Below, one piece after another: positions 18,162-28,105 of a stretch of DNA of 64,000 nucleotides (the stretch's first letter is position 1; every line of letters starts with the position of its first letter). The stretch is from Xanthomonas phaseoli pv. phaseoli (GTDB taxonomy: Bacteria > Pseudomonadota > Gammaproteobacteria > Xanthomonadales > Xanthomonadaceae): the NCBI GenBank assembly GCA_022749655.1, contig CP094243.1, positions 2,852,001-2,916,000 on the forward strand, given 5' to 3'. The translations under genes and the position numbers were made by a program. The notes beneath the pieces are model-generated. The model had not been told where the DNA came from. It worked only from the letters and a program-made list of their open reading frames with translations, and searched no databases.

Positions 18162-18554
18162 TTACTTGAGGGTGGACAGAAAGGCGGAGATGTCGGCGAT
18201 GTCCTGCTCGGAAAAGCTCTGCGCCTGTGCCTGCATGGTTGGATGTTTGCGCTTGCCCTGGTGGTATTCGGTCAATGCCTGGGTCAGATACTGGCTGGTC
18301 TGGCCGCCGATCTTGGGCACGCGATAACTGGGGTAGGCGTTCTTATAGCCGGTAACGCCGTGACAGCCCTGGCAGGTATAGGCGAGCAAGCGCCCATTCG
18401 ACGGGTTGCCGGTCGGCGCGGCAGGGGTTGCCACCGTGGCAGCGGGCGCCGGGGTGGCCGGAGCTGCGGGTGTGGCTTGCGGTGTTGCTGATGCGCCCCC
18501 AAACGGCAGGAAGACGACCAGAGCGAGACAAGCGGCGAGCGGCTGCGGGCGCAT
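18162..18554 (-). CDS. Cytochrome c, c4/c5-like periplasmic protein
   Basis: A 130-residue exported monohaem cytochrome. A signal peptide (MRPQPLAACLALVVFLPFGGASA) leads to an Ala/Pro/Thr linker, then the haem motif CQGCH, YPSYRVPKIGGQTSQYLTQA, the axial Met in KHPTMQAQ and the final DIADISAFLSTLK helix. ATG 18554 is chosen because it starts the signal peptide; the longer frame adds 50 unlikely residues. First gene of a two-cytochrome unit, divergent from the efflux operon. Confidence 0.88.
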   Translation of the reverse strand: MRPQPLAACLALVVFLPFGGASATPQATPAAPATPAPAATVATPAAPTGNPSNGRLLAYTCQGCHGVTGYKNAYPSYRVPKIGGQTSQYLTQALTEYHQGKRKHPTMQAQAQSFSEQDIADISAFLSTLK

Positions 18555-18758
18555 GGTTTCGTATCCGGAAGACTGATTGAGCGTCCGCACGTGGGGGCGT
18601 GACGGAACCGGACCGAGTATGCCTGCGAATTGGCGCGGCGCAAACCGGGTGAATAGGCCAAGTTGAATAGACCATGACCTTTGGCGCATTGGCGGCATGT
18701 GCATTTGGGTGGTCTACTTGCCTACAACACCTGTTCACGCATCCACTAGGACACGACG

Positions 18759-19890
18759 ATGTCGCCACTCTCCTTTTGCCGGGCCGCAGCGGAACCTGCG
18801 CCGCTGCATTGTTGATCACCACGAGCCTGTTGCTGGGCGGTTGCAAGGCTGGAGAGGGAGAGGCCAAGGCGGCCGAGGAAAAGAAGGCCGTCGATGCAGT
18901 GCCGGTGGAAATCGCCAAGGTTGCGCGCCGTGCGGTGGCCGCCAGTTACACCGGCACCGCTGCGCTGGAGCCACGCGCCGAGGCGCAAGTGGTGGCCAAG
19001 ACCTCGGGCGTTGCGCTGTCGGTGATGGTGGAAGAGGGGCAGAAGGTGTCGGCGGGCCAGGCGCTGGTGCGCCTGGATCCGGATCGCGCGCATCTGGCGG
19101 TGGCGCAGAGCGAAGCGCAGCTGCGCAAACTGGAAAACAGCTATCGCCGCGCCACGCAGTTGGTGGGGCAGCAGTTGGTCAGCGCCGCAGATGTGGACCA
19201 ACTTAAATTCGATGTCGAAAACATCCGTGCACAGCACCGGCTTGCATCGTTGGAGCTGTCGTACACCACGGTGCAGGCGCCGATCTCCGGCGTGATCGCA
19301 TCGCGCTCGATCAAGACCGGCAACTTCGTGCAGATCAACACGCCGATCTTCCGCATCGTCGACGATTCGCAGCTGGAGGCCACGCTCAACGTGCCCGAAC
19401 GCGAATTGGCCACGCTCAAATCGGGCCAGCCGGTCACCTTGCTGGCTGATGCGCTGCCGGGCCAACAATTCGTCGGCAAGGTGGACCGTATCGCGCCGGT
19501 GGTGGACTCGGGCAGCGGCACGTTTCGTGTGGTCTGCGCATTCGGCCAGGGGCCGAAGCGTTGCAGCCGGGCATGTTCGGGCGCATCCGCATCGATTACG
19601 ACCAGCGCAAGGACGCGTTGGTGATTCCGCGCCTGGCGTTGTTGGACGATGGCGAACCGGCTGTCTTCGTGGTGCGCAACGGCAAGGCCAGCCGCGTTCC
19701 GGTGAAACTGGGCTATGCCGAAGGGCCGTGGCTGGAAGTGCGGCAGGGCCTGAAGGAAGGCGACCAGGTGGTGACTGCCGGCAAGGTGGCGCTGCGCGAC
19801 GGCACTGCGGTGCAAGTGATCGGCCAACCCGATCGCAAGCCGGTCGCGACCAAGGCCGCTGCACCCGCACATGACGAGACGCACGCATGA
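18759..19890 (+). CDS. RND efflux periplasmic adaptor (membrane fusion protein) lipoprotein, frameshifted
   Basis: HlyD/AcrA-type adaptor, about 377 residues if corrected. Lipobox LLLGGC, barrel-sandwich half AQVVAKTSGVALSVMVEEGQ, hairpin around RKLENSYRRATQLVGQQLVS, second half APISGVIASRSIKTGNFVQI, and beta-barrel/MPD parts to 19890. One base is missing at the G-run 19549-19552 (FGQG[A]EALQPGMFGRIR). A further missing base near 18769-18777 would join ATG 18759, preceded by AGGA, to the open frame as MSPLSLLPGRSGTC; otherwise the start would be an internal TTG. Couples two RND pumps downstream to an outer-membrane channel not encoded here. Confidence 0.82.
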
Positions 19891-22800
19891 GCGAGAACGG
19901 CAACCCGCACGGACCGTGCACGATCCGCATGCGCCACTGCCTGGCGGCGGTGGCCTGGTGGCCTTCGCCACGCGGCGGCGTGTGACCATCGCCATGATCA
20001 CCGTGACCATGCTGCTGTTCGGGCTGATCGCGTTGCGCAGCCTCAAGGTCAATCTGCTGCCCGATCTAAGCTATCCCACACTCACCGTACGCACCGAATA
20101 CACCGGCGCTGCGCCGGCGGAAATCGAAACGCTGGTGACCGAGCCGGTGGAAGAAGCCGTCGGCGTGGTCAAGAACCTGCGCAAGCTCAAGTCGATCTCG
20201 CGTACCGGGCAGAGCGATGTGGTGCTGGAGTTTGCCTGGGGCACCAATATGGACCAGGCCAGCCTGGAAGTGCGCGACAAGATGGAAGCCTTGTCGCTGC
20301 CGCTGGAAACCAAGCCGCCGGTACTGCTGCGCTTCAATCCCTCCACCGAGCCGATCATGCGGCTGGCGTTGTCGCCCAGGCAGGCGCCCGCCTCCGACAC
20401 CGATGCGATCCGCCAGCTCACCGGCTTGCGTCGCTATGCCGACGAAGACCTGAAAAAGAAGCTCGAACCAGTGGCCGGCGTGGCCGCGGTGAAGGTCGGC
20501 GGTGGGCTGGAGGACGAGATCCAGGTCGACATCGACCAACAGAAGCTGGCCCAGCTCAATCTGCCGATCGACAACGTGATCACCCGGCTCAAGGAGGAGA
20601 ACGTCAACATCTCCGGCGGCCGGCTGGAAGAAGGCTCGCAGCGCTATCTGGTGCGGACGGTGAATCAGTTCGTGGATCTGGACGAGATTCGCAACATGCT
20701 GGTGACCACGCAAAGCAGCAGCGGCAGCGCGGCCGAAGCGGCGATGCAGCAGATGTATGCCATTGCAGCGTCCACCGGTTCGCAGGCGGCGCTGGCGGCA
20801 GCGGCCGAAGTGCAGAGCACCTCGTCGTCGTCCAGCAGCAGCATTGCCGGTGGCATGCCGGTACGGCTGAAGGACGTGGCGCAGGTGCGCCAGGGCTACA
20901 AGGAACGCGAAGCGATCATCCGGCTTGGCGGCAAGGAAGCGGTGGAGCTGGCGATCTACAAGGAAGGCGATGCCAATACCGTGTCCACGGCGGCGGCGCT
21001 GCGCAAGCGCCTGGAGCAGCTCAAGGCGACCGTGCCGGGCGATGTGGAAATCACCACGATCGAGGACCAATCGCACTTCATCGAGCATGCGATCAGCGAT
21101 GTCAAAAAGATGCGGTGATTGGCGGCGTGCTGGCGATCCTGATCATCTTCCTGTTCCTGCGCGATGGCTGGAGCACGTTCGTGATCAGCCTGTCGTTGCC
21201 GGTGTCGATCATCACCACGTTCTTCTTCATGGGCCAGCTGGGGCTGAGCCTCAACGTGATGTCGCTGGGCGGGCTGGCGCTGGCCACCGGCCTGGTGGTG
21301 GACGATTCGATCGTGGTACTGGAGAGCATTGCCAAGGCGCGCGAACGCGGCTTGAGCGTGCTGGATGCGGCCATCGCCGGCACCCGCGAAGTGAGCATGG
21401 CGGTGATGGCATCCACCTTGACCACCATTGCGGTATTCCTGCCATTGGTGTTCGTCGAAGGCATCGCCGGGCAGCTGTTCCGCGACCAGGCATTGACAGT
21501 GGCGATCGCGATCGCGATCTCGCTGGTGGTGTCGATGACGCTGATCCCGATGCTGAGCTCGCTCAAGGGTGCGCCGCCGATGGCGTTCCCGGACGAGCCG
21601 AGCCATCCGGATTGGCAGCCCGAGCAGCGTTGGCTCAAGCCGGTGGCGGCTGGCCGGCGTGGTGCAGGTGCGAGCGTGCGCTATGGCTTTTTCGCTGCGG
21701 CGTGGGCCGTGGTGAAGGTGTGGCGCGGGTTGAGCCGCGTGGTGGGGCCGGTAATGCGCAAGGCCAGCGACCTGGCGATGGCGCCGTATGCCCGTGCCGA
21801 GCGTGGCTATCTGGGGATGTTGCCGGCGGCGCTGCGGCGGCCCTGGTTGGTGCTGGGACTGGCCGCGGCGGCGTTCATCGGGACGGTGTTTCTGGTGCCG
21901 ATGCTGGGCGCGGATCTGATTCCGCAGCTGGCGCAGGACCGCTTCGAAATGACCGTCAAGCTGCCCTCCGGCACGCCGCTGGCGCAGACCGATGCAGTGG
22001 TGCGCGAGTTGCAGCTGGCGCACGACAAGGACCCGGGCGTTGCCTCGCTGTACGGCGTCAGCGGTAGCGGCACGCGGTTGGATGCCAACCCCACCGAGAG
22101 CGGCGAGAACATCGGCAAGCTCACCGTGGTGATGGCTGGCGGCGGTAGCCCGGCGGTGGAAGCGGCGGCGACCGAGCGGCTGCGCAGCAGCATGGTCGGG
22201 CACCCGGGCGCGCAGGTGGATTTCGCGCGGCCGGCGTTGTTCAGCTTTTCGACACCGCTGGAAGTGGAACTGCGCGGCCAGGATCTGGGCGAGCTGGAAC
22301 GCGCCGGGCAGAAGTTGGCCGCGATGCTGCGCGCCAACGGCCACTACGCCGACGTCAAATCGACGGTAGAAGAGGGCTTCCCGGAAATCCAGATCCGTTT
22401 CGACCAGGAGCGCGCCGGTGCCTTGGGGCTGACCACGCGGCAGATCGCCGATGTCATCGTCAAAAAGGTGCGCGGCGATGTGGCCACGCGCTACAGCTTC
22501 CGCGATCGCAAGATCGATGTGCTGGTGCGTGCGCAGCAAGCCGACCGCGCCAGTGTGGATGCGATCCGTCAGCTGATCGTCAACCCGGGTAGCAGCCGTC
22601 CGGTGCGCTTGGCGGCGGTTGCCGAGGTGTTGGCGACGACGGGGCCGAGCGAGATCCATCGTGCCGACCAGACCCGCGTGGCGATCGTGTCGGCCAGCCT
22701 GAAGGACATCGACCTGGGCGGTGCGGTGCGCGAAGTGGAAACGATGGTGCGCAAGGACCCGCTTGCGGCCGGCGTGGGCATGCACATCGGCGGGCAGGGC

Positions 22801-23394
22801 GAGGAGCTGGCGCAATCGGTGAAGTCGTTGCTGTTCGCGTTCGGGCTGGCGATCTTCCTGGTGTACCTGGTGATGGCTTCGCAGTTCGAGTCGCTGCTGC
22901 ATCCGTTCGTCATCCTGTTCACGATCCCGCTGGCAATGGTCGGTGCGGTGCTGGCCCTGCTGATGACCGGCAAGCCGATCTCGGTGGTGGTGTTCATCGG
23001 CCTGATCTTGCTGGTGGGCCTGGTGACCAAGAACGCGATCATCCTGATCGACAAGGTCAACCAGCTGCGCGAAGACGGCGTGCCCAAGCGCGAGGCGCTG
23101 ATCGAAGGCGCGCGTTCACGCCTGCGGCCGATCATCATGACCACCTTGTGCACCCTGTTCGGCTTCCTGCCGCTGGCGGTGGCGATGGGCGAAGGCGCTG
23201 AGGTGCGCGCGCCGATGGCCATTACCGTGATCGGCGGGTTGCTGGTCTCGACCTTGCTGACCCTGCTGGTGATACCGGTGGTCTACGACCTGCTGGATCG
23301 CCGTGCCGATGCGTATTACCTGGAGCGTGGCCGGCGCATGGCCGGGCAACGCACGCAGGCGGCGGGCAACCCCGACGGGCTGGAGGCACTATGA
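19887..23394 (+). CDS. RND efflux pump, inner-membrane subunit 1, frameshifted
   Basis: AcrB/MdtB-type transporter, about 1169 residues when corrected. ATG 19887 overlaps the adaptor stop (ATGA) but needs one extra base near 19911 to reach HDPHAPLPGGGGLVAFATRR. A second base is missing at about 21109 (DVKK[D]AVIGGVLAILIIFLFLR). Proton-relay residues are complete: Asp-Asp in TM4 (TGLVVDDSIVVLE) and Lys in TM10 (VGLVTKNAIILID). A Ser-rich insertion (VQSTSSSSSSS, 20812-20847) sits in the first porter-domain half, unlike AcrB. Likely drug or metabolite exporter. Confidence 0.85.
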
Positions 23395-26300
23395 GCGTTG
23401 CCGCCTTCAGCATCCGCCGGCCGGTCACCACCATCATGTGCTTCGTGTCGCTGGTGGTGGTGGGCTTGATCGCGGCGTTCCGCCTGCCGCTGGAGGCGCT
23501 GCCGGATATTTCCGCGCCATTCCTGTTCGTGCAATTGCCCTACACCGGCTCCACGCCGGACGAGGTGGAACGCAACCTGGTGCGGCCCGCCGAGGAAGCG
23601 CTGGCGACGATGACCGGCATCAAGCGCATGCGCTCGACCGCCACCGCCGACGGCGCGAACATCTTCATCGAATTCTCCGACTGGGACCGCGATATCGCCA
23701 TCGCCGCATCCGATGCGCGCGAGCGATTGGACGCGGTGCGCGACGATTTCCCGGAGGATCTGCAGCGCTTCCACGTCTTCAAATGGTCCAGCAGCGACGA
23801 GCCGGTGCTCAAGGTGCGCCTGGCCAGCCAAACCGATCTGACCGGCGCGTACGACATGCTCGATCGGGAGTTCAAGCGGCGCATCGAGCGTATCCCCGGC
23901 GTGGCCAAGGTGGAGATTTCCGGTGCGCCGCCGAACGAGGTCGAGATCGCGATCGCACCGGATCGGCTCACCGCGCACGATCTCAGCCTCAACGACCTGA
24001 GCGAGCGCCTGGGCAAGCTGAATTTCTCGGTGTCTGCAGGCCAGATCGACGACAACGGCCAGCGCATCCGGGTGCAGCCGATCGGCGAGCTGCGCGACCT
24101 GCAGGAATTGCGCGAGCTGGTGCTCAATGCCAAGGGCGTGCGGCTGGGCGACATTGCCGAGGTGCGGCTCAAGCCGACGCGCATGAATTACGGGCGGCGC
24201 CTGGACGGGCGCCCGGCCATCGGCCTGGATGTCTACAAGGAGCGCAGCGCCAATCTGGTGGAGGTATCGAAGGCGGCGTTGAAAGAGGTTGAAGACATCC
24301 GCGCCCAACCGGCGCTCCGCGACGTGCAGGTCAAGGTGATCGACAACCAGGGCAAGGCGGTGACCTCGTCGCTGGCCGAACTGGCCGAAGCCGGCGCGGT
24401 GGGGCTGCTGCTGTCGATCACGGTGCTGTTCTTCTTCCTGCGGCATTGGCCATCGACGCTGATGGTGACGCTGGCGATTCCGATCTGCTTTGCGATCACG
24501 CTGGGCTTCATGTATTTCGTCGGAGTCACGCTCAACATCCTGACCATGATGGGCTTGCTGCTGGCAGTGGGCATGTTGGTGGACAACGCGGTGGTGGTGG
24601 TGGAAAGCATCTACCAGGAACGCGAGCGCATGCCCGATCAACCGCAGCTTGCCGCGCTGCTGGGAACGCGCAGCGTGGCCATTGCGCTCAGCGCCGGCAC
24701 CTTATGCCATTGCATCGTGTTCGTGCCGAATTTGTTCGGCGAAACCAACAACATCAGCATTTTCATGGCGCAGATTGCGATCACCATCTCGGTGTCGTTG
24801 CTGGCGTCGTGGCTGGTGGCCATCAGCTTGATTCCGATGTTGTCGGCACGCATGAAAACGCCGCCTATGGTGACCTCCGAGCACGGCGTGATTGCGCGGC
24901 TGCAGCGCCGTTACGCCAAGGTGCTGGCGTGGACGTTGGCGCATCGCGGCTGGAGCGTGGCCGGCATCATCCTGGTCAGCGCGATCAGCCTGGTGCCCAT
25001 GAAGTTGACCAAGGTCGACATGTTCGGTGGCGACGGCGGCAACGAGGCCTTCATCCAATACCAGTGGAAAGGCTCGTACACGCGCGAGCAGCTGGGAGAA
25101 GAGATCGGCCGTGTCGAAAACTACCTCCAAGCCAATCGCGCCAAGTACCACATCACGCAGATCTATTCGTGGTTCAGCGAGGTGGAAGGCAGCAATACGG
25201 TGGTGACCTTCGATGCGAGCAAGGTCAAGGACCTGCCGCCGCTGCTGGAAAAAATCCGCAAGGAGCTGCCGCGCTCTGCGCGTGCCGATTACAGCATCGG
25301 TAACCAGGGCGATGGCGGCAATGGCAACCAAGGCGTGCAAGTGCAGTTGGTTGGCGATTCCACGGACGCACTGAAAGCGCTGGCCGACGATGTGATTCCA
25401 CTGCTGGCGCTGGCGCAGCGCAAGGAGCTGCGCGACGTGCATGTGGATACGGGCGACCGCACCAGCGAGCTGGCGATTCGCGTCGACCGCGAGCGCGCAG
25501 CTGCGTTCGGGTTCAGTGTCGAGCAGGTGGCCAGCTTCGTCGGGTTGGCCTTGCGCGGCACACCGCTGCGCGAGTTCCGCCGCGGCGACAACGAAGTGCC
25601 GGTGTGGGTACGGTTCGCCGGCGCCGAGCAGAGCAAGCCGGAAGATCTGGCCAGCTTCACCGTGCGCACCAAGGATGGCCGCAGCGTGCCGTTGCTGAGT
25701 CTGGTGGAGGTGCAAATCCGTCCGGCCGCCACCCAGATCGGGCGAACCAATCGGCAGACCACGTTGACCATCAAGGCCAATCTCGCCGAAAAGGTCACGA
25801 TGCCGGAAGCGCGCGCGGCGATGGAAGCGCCGCTCAAGGCGATGAGTTTTCCCGCCGGCTACAGCTACACCTTCGATGGCGGCGATTACCAGAACGACGG
25901 CGAGGCAATGAACCAGATGGTGTTCAACCTGGTGATTGCGTTGGTGATGATCTACGTGGTGATGGCCGCGGTGTTCGAGTCGCTGCTGTTCCCGGCGGCG
26001 ATCATGAGCGCGGTGCTGTTTTCGATTTTCGGGGTGTTCTGGCTGTTCTGGATCACCGGTACCTCGTTCGGCATCATGTCCTTCATCGGCATCCTGGTGC
26101 TGATGGGCGTGGTGGTGAACAACGGCATCGTGATGATCGAGCACATCAACAACCTGCGCCGTCGCGGGATGGGGCGGACACAGGCCCTGGTCGAAGGCTC
26201 CCGCGAGCGTTTGCGTCCCATCATGATGACGATGGGCACTGCGATCCTGGCGATGGTGCCGATTTCGCTGACCAGCACCACGATGTTCAGCGATGGCCCG

Positions 26301-26474
26301 CCGTACTTCCCGATGGCGCGCGCCATCGCCGGCGGCCTGGCGTTTTCGACGGTGGTGAGCCTGCTGTTCCTGCCGACGATCTACGCGATCCTCGACGACA
26401 TGAGCAGCGGCGCAGCGCACTGGTACGCCGTGCGCGTGGAGTGCCGAAGACAACGCCAGCGAACGCCGCGTTAG
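23391..26474 (+). CDS. RND efflux pump, inner-membrane subunit 2
   Basis: Intact 1027-residue RND permease, start codon overlapping the stop of subunit 1 (ATGA). N-terminal helix FSIRRPVTTIMCFVSLVVVG, the family pattern LPDISAPFLFVQLPYTGSTP, and twelve predicted TM helices. Two relay positions differ from AcrB: TM4 reads GMLVDNAVVVVES (Asp-Asn, not Asp-Asp) and TM10 reads GVVVNNGIVMIE (Asn in place of Lys). That pattern also occurs in the SwrC-like branch of the superfamily. Two dissimilar pumps behind one adaptor recall MdtABC, where the two permeases form a mixed trimer. Confidence 0.88.
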   Translation: MSVAAFSIRRPVTTIMCFVSLVVVGLIAAFRLPLEALPDISAPFLFVQLPYTGSTPDEVERNLVRPAEEALATMTGIKRMRSTATADGANIFIEFSDWDRDIAIAASDARERLDAVRDDFPEDLQRFHVFKWSSSDEPVLKVRLASQTDLTGAYDMLDREFKRRIERIPGVAKVEISGAPPNEVEIAIAPDRLTAHDLSLNDLSERLGKLNFSVSAGQIDDNGQRIRVQPIGELRDLQELRELVLNAKGVRLGDIAEVRLKPTRMNYGRRLDGRPAIGLDVYKERSANLVEVSKAALKEVEDIRAQPALRDVQVKVIDNQGKAVTSSLAELAEAGAVGLLLSITVLFFFLRHWPSTLMVTLAIPICFAITLGFMYFVGVTLNILTMMGLLLAVGMLVDNAVVVVESIYQERERMPDQPQLAALLGTRSVAIALSAGTLCHCIVFVPNLFGETNNISIFMAQIAITISVSLLASWLVAISLIPMLSARMKTPPMVTSEHGVIARLQRRYAKVLAWTLAHRGWSVAGIILVSAISLVPMKLTKVDMFGGDGGNEAFIQYQWKGSYTREQLGEEIGRVENYLQANRAKYHITQIYSWFSEVEGSNTVVTFDASKVKDLPPLLEKIRKELPRSARADYSIGNQGDGGNGNQGVQVQLVGDSTDALKALADDVIPLLALAQRKELRDVHVDTGDRTSELAIRVDRERAAAFGFSVEQVASFVGLALRGTPLREFRRGDNEVPVWVRFAGAEQSKPEDLASFTVRTKDGRSVPLLSLVEVQIRPAATQIGRTNRQTTLTIKANLAEKVTMPEARAAMEAPLKAMSFPAGYSYTFDGGDYQNDGEAMNQMVFNLVIALVMIYVVMAAVFESLLFPAAIMSAVLFSIFGVFWLFWITGTSFGIMSFIGILVLMGVVVNNGIVMIEHINNLRRRGMGRTQALVEGSRERLRPIMMTMGTAILAMVPISLTSTTMFSDGPPYFPMARAIAGGLAFSTVVSLLFLPTIYAILDDMSSGAAHWYAVRVECRRQRQRTPR

Positions 26475-27393
26475 AGTCTTGAAATCAACCGTGCTGAAGT
26501 CTTGAACGACGTGAGGCGTCTGAAGCCCCTCTCCCCTTGGGGCGAGAAGGCACAGCTTGCGCGCCACCGGCGCGCGTGCCTTGGAGCGCCCGCGACGTTA
26601 GCGCGGGCCGGGGCGCGGAGCGGGGTTGGGGTGAGGGTGCGGTTTCCCGGTTCGTGCCAAGTATGCGGCTGTCAGACACTGACTTCGGCAGCAGGCGGCA
26701 GCGCGGCCGGGCATCGGCTCTTCGGCGCGGCAGACATCCTGTCTGACGCGCCGTCGCGGCACATCCCTGTGCCGCTCTCCGCCAATCCCCGGCCACGCTG
26801 CCGCCTCTGCGAGTCGTTATCGCGTTGAGTGAGAAGAAAAGGCAGCTGATTCAGTGTTCGACTTTGGTACGTGCCAATCATCCGCCAAATTCGCTGCACG
26901 TCTTCCGGACCTTGACTTCGCAGCTTCAGACAAACCGCCCCGACGCCAACTATTTAGAAGCGCGCGGTTTTTCCGCCGCTCCTAATCCGCCGCCTTCAAG
27001 AGGGACGCGAAGAGGCTCCTGCCTCAACAGCCGAGGCAACGATCAACATCTAGGTCGAGCATGCCCTGCGGCCATCGCTGCTCACCGTTCCGCCAACGCA
27101 GGAACATGCGAAGAGTGGTCCGCGGGCGCCGGGGCAGGACCTTACACGACAAGGATGTCGTGTAAGAGCCCCCATGGATGGGTTCACGGCGTGTCCTGCC
27201 CCGGCGCCCGCGGGCCGCTCCCACGTATGAAACAAAGGCGTCCGCCAGCAATCTTTCCTCGACCAAAAGCAAAGCGCCAGCAAACCCGGCGTTCCTCATT
27301 CAAAACCAAAGCGCCAGCGGATCAACTTTCCCTCGGCTCTCCAGCGTTCCCGGCAACCTGGCTTCCAAGCCGCTGGATACGCCGGCCAGCCAA
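26475..27393. other. Repeat-rich intergenic region between the RND operon and eda
   Basis: About 920 bp between convergent genes. At 26527-26645 lies a GC-rich segment with CCCCTCTCCCC at one end and GGGGTGAGGGTGCGG at the other, an arrangement seen in intergenic repeats of related genera. At 27117-27216 lies the second nested hairpin element. The ORFs running through both are not credible genes. Confidence 0.6.
27117..27216. repeat. Nested hairpin repeat element, copy B
   Basis: Outer arms 27117-27140 and 27193-27216 are inverted repeats (23/24). Inside are a perfect 11-bp hairpin CTTACACGACA-AGGA-TGTCGTGTAAG (27141-27166) and the constant box 27166-27192, which matches copy A at 11118-11144 in 25 of 27 positions. 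Confidence 0.75.
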
Positions 27394-28053
27394 TCAGCCC
27401 GCCCGCACCTGCCGCACGATCGCGGCCGCCTTGGCCGAACTTTCCTTGACCTTGTCCCACTGGCCTTGCGCCAGCCAGTCCTTGGGCACCATCCACGAAC
27501 CGCCGATGCACAGCACGTTCGGCTGCGCCAGGAACTCGGCCGCGTTGGCCTCGCTGATGCCGCCGGTGGGGCAGAGCTTGAGCTCGGACAACGGACCGGC
27601 CAGGCCCTTGAGCATCTGCAGACCGCCCACGGCGGTGGCCGGGAACAGCTTGCAGACGCGGAAGCCCAGGCCCATCAGGGTCAACAGTTCGGTCGGCGTG
27701 GCTGCGCCAGGTACGGCGGGAATCGGCGCATCCGCCAGCAGGCGCGCCAGCGGCGCCGGTGTGCCCGGGGTCACCAGGAAGTCTGCACCGGCATCCACCG
27801 ACTGGCGCAGTTGCAGCTCGCTGAGCACGGTGCCGGCACCGATCACGATGTTGGGCAGTTCGCGCTTGAGCATCGCCAGCGCGTCGATCGCCACCGGCGT
27901 GCGCAGGGTCAGCTCGATCGCAGGCAGGCCGCCTTCGAGCAGCGCATCGGCGACGCGGCGCGCCTGGTCCAGCGTGTCCACGGTGACTACCGGCAAGATG
28001 CCGGCATCGCGTAGCAACTGTTCGGCGGTGTTCTGGGTCTGGGCGATCGTCAT
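27394..28053 (-). CDS. eda: KDPG aldolase
   Basis: 2-keto-3-deoxy-6-phosphogluconate aldolase, 219 residues, a TIM-barrel trimer giving pyruvate and glyceraldehyde-3-phosphate at the end of the Entner-Doudoroff pathway. Diagnostic parts: ILPVVTVDTLDQA, the catalytic Glu in LPAIELTLRT, VIGAGTVL, FLVTPGTPAPL, the Schiff-base Lys in FRVCKLFPA, and LKLCPTGGISEAN. I chose ATG 28053 (MTIAQTQNTAEQLL); the frame is open a further 88 codons upstream into edd but without homology. Last gene of the zwf operon. Confidence 0.95.
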   Translation of the reverse strand: MTIAQTQNTAEQLLRDAGILPVVTVDTLDQARRVADALLEGGLPAIELTLRTPVAIDALAMLKRELPNIVIGAGTVLSELQLRQSVDAGADFLVTPGTPAPLARLLADAPIPAVPGAATPTELLTLMGLGFRVCKLFPATAVGGLQMLKGLAGPLSELKLCPTGGISEANAAEFLAQPNVLCIGGSWMVPKDWLAQGQWDKVKESSAKAAAIVRQVRAG

Positions 28054-28105
28054 TGCAACTCCGGGTGACGGCGACCGCCGGAGCGGTCGCAGAGAGGGAA
28101 AGGGG

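Noticed and set aside
20956-22902. 648-codon minus-strand open frame
   Set aside because: Antisense of RND subunit 1, rich in His, Arg and Gln, no recognisable family.
23316-24641. 441-codon minus-strand open frame
   Set aside because: Antisense shadow of RND subunit 2.
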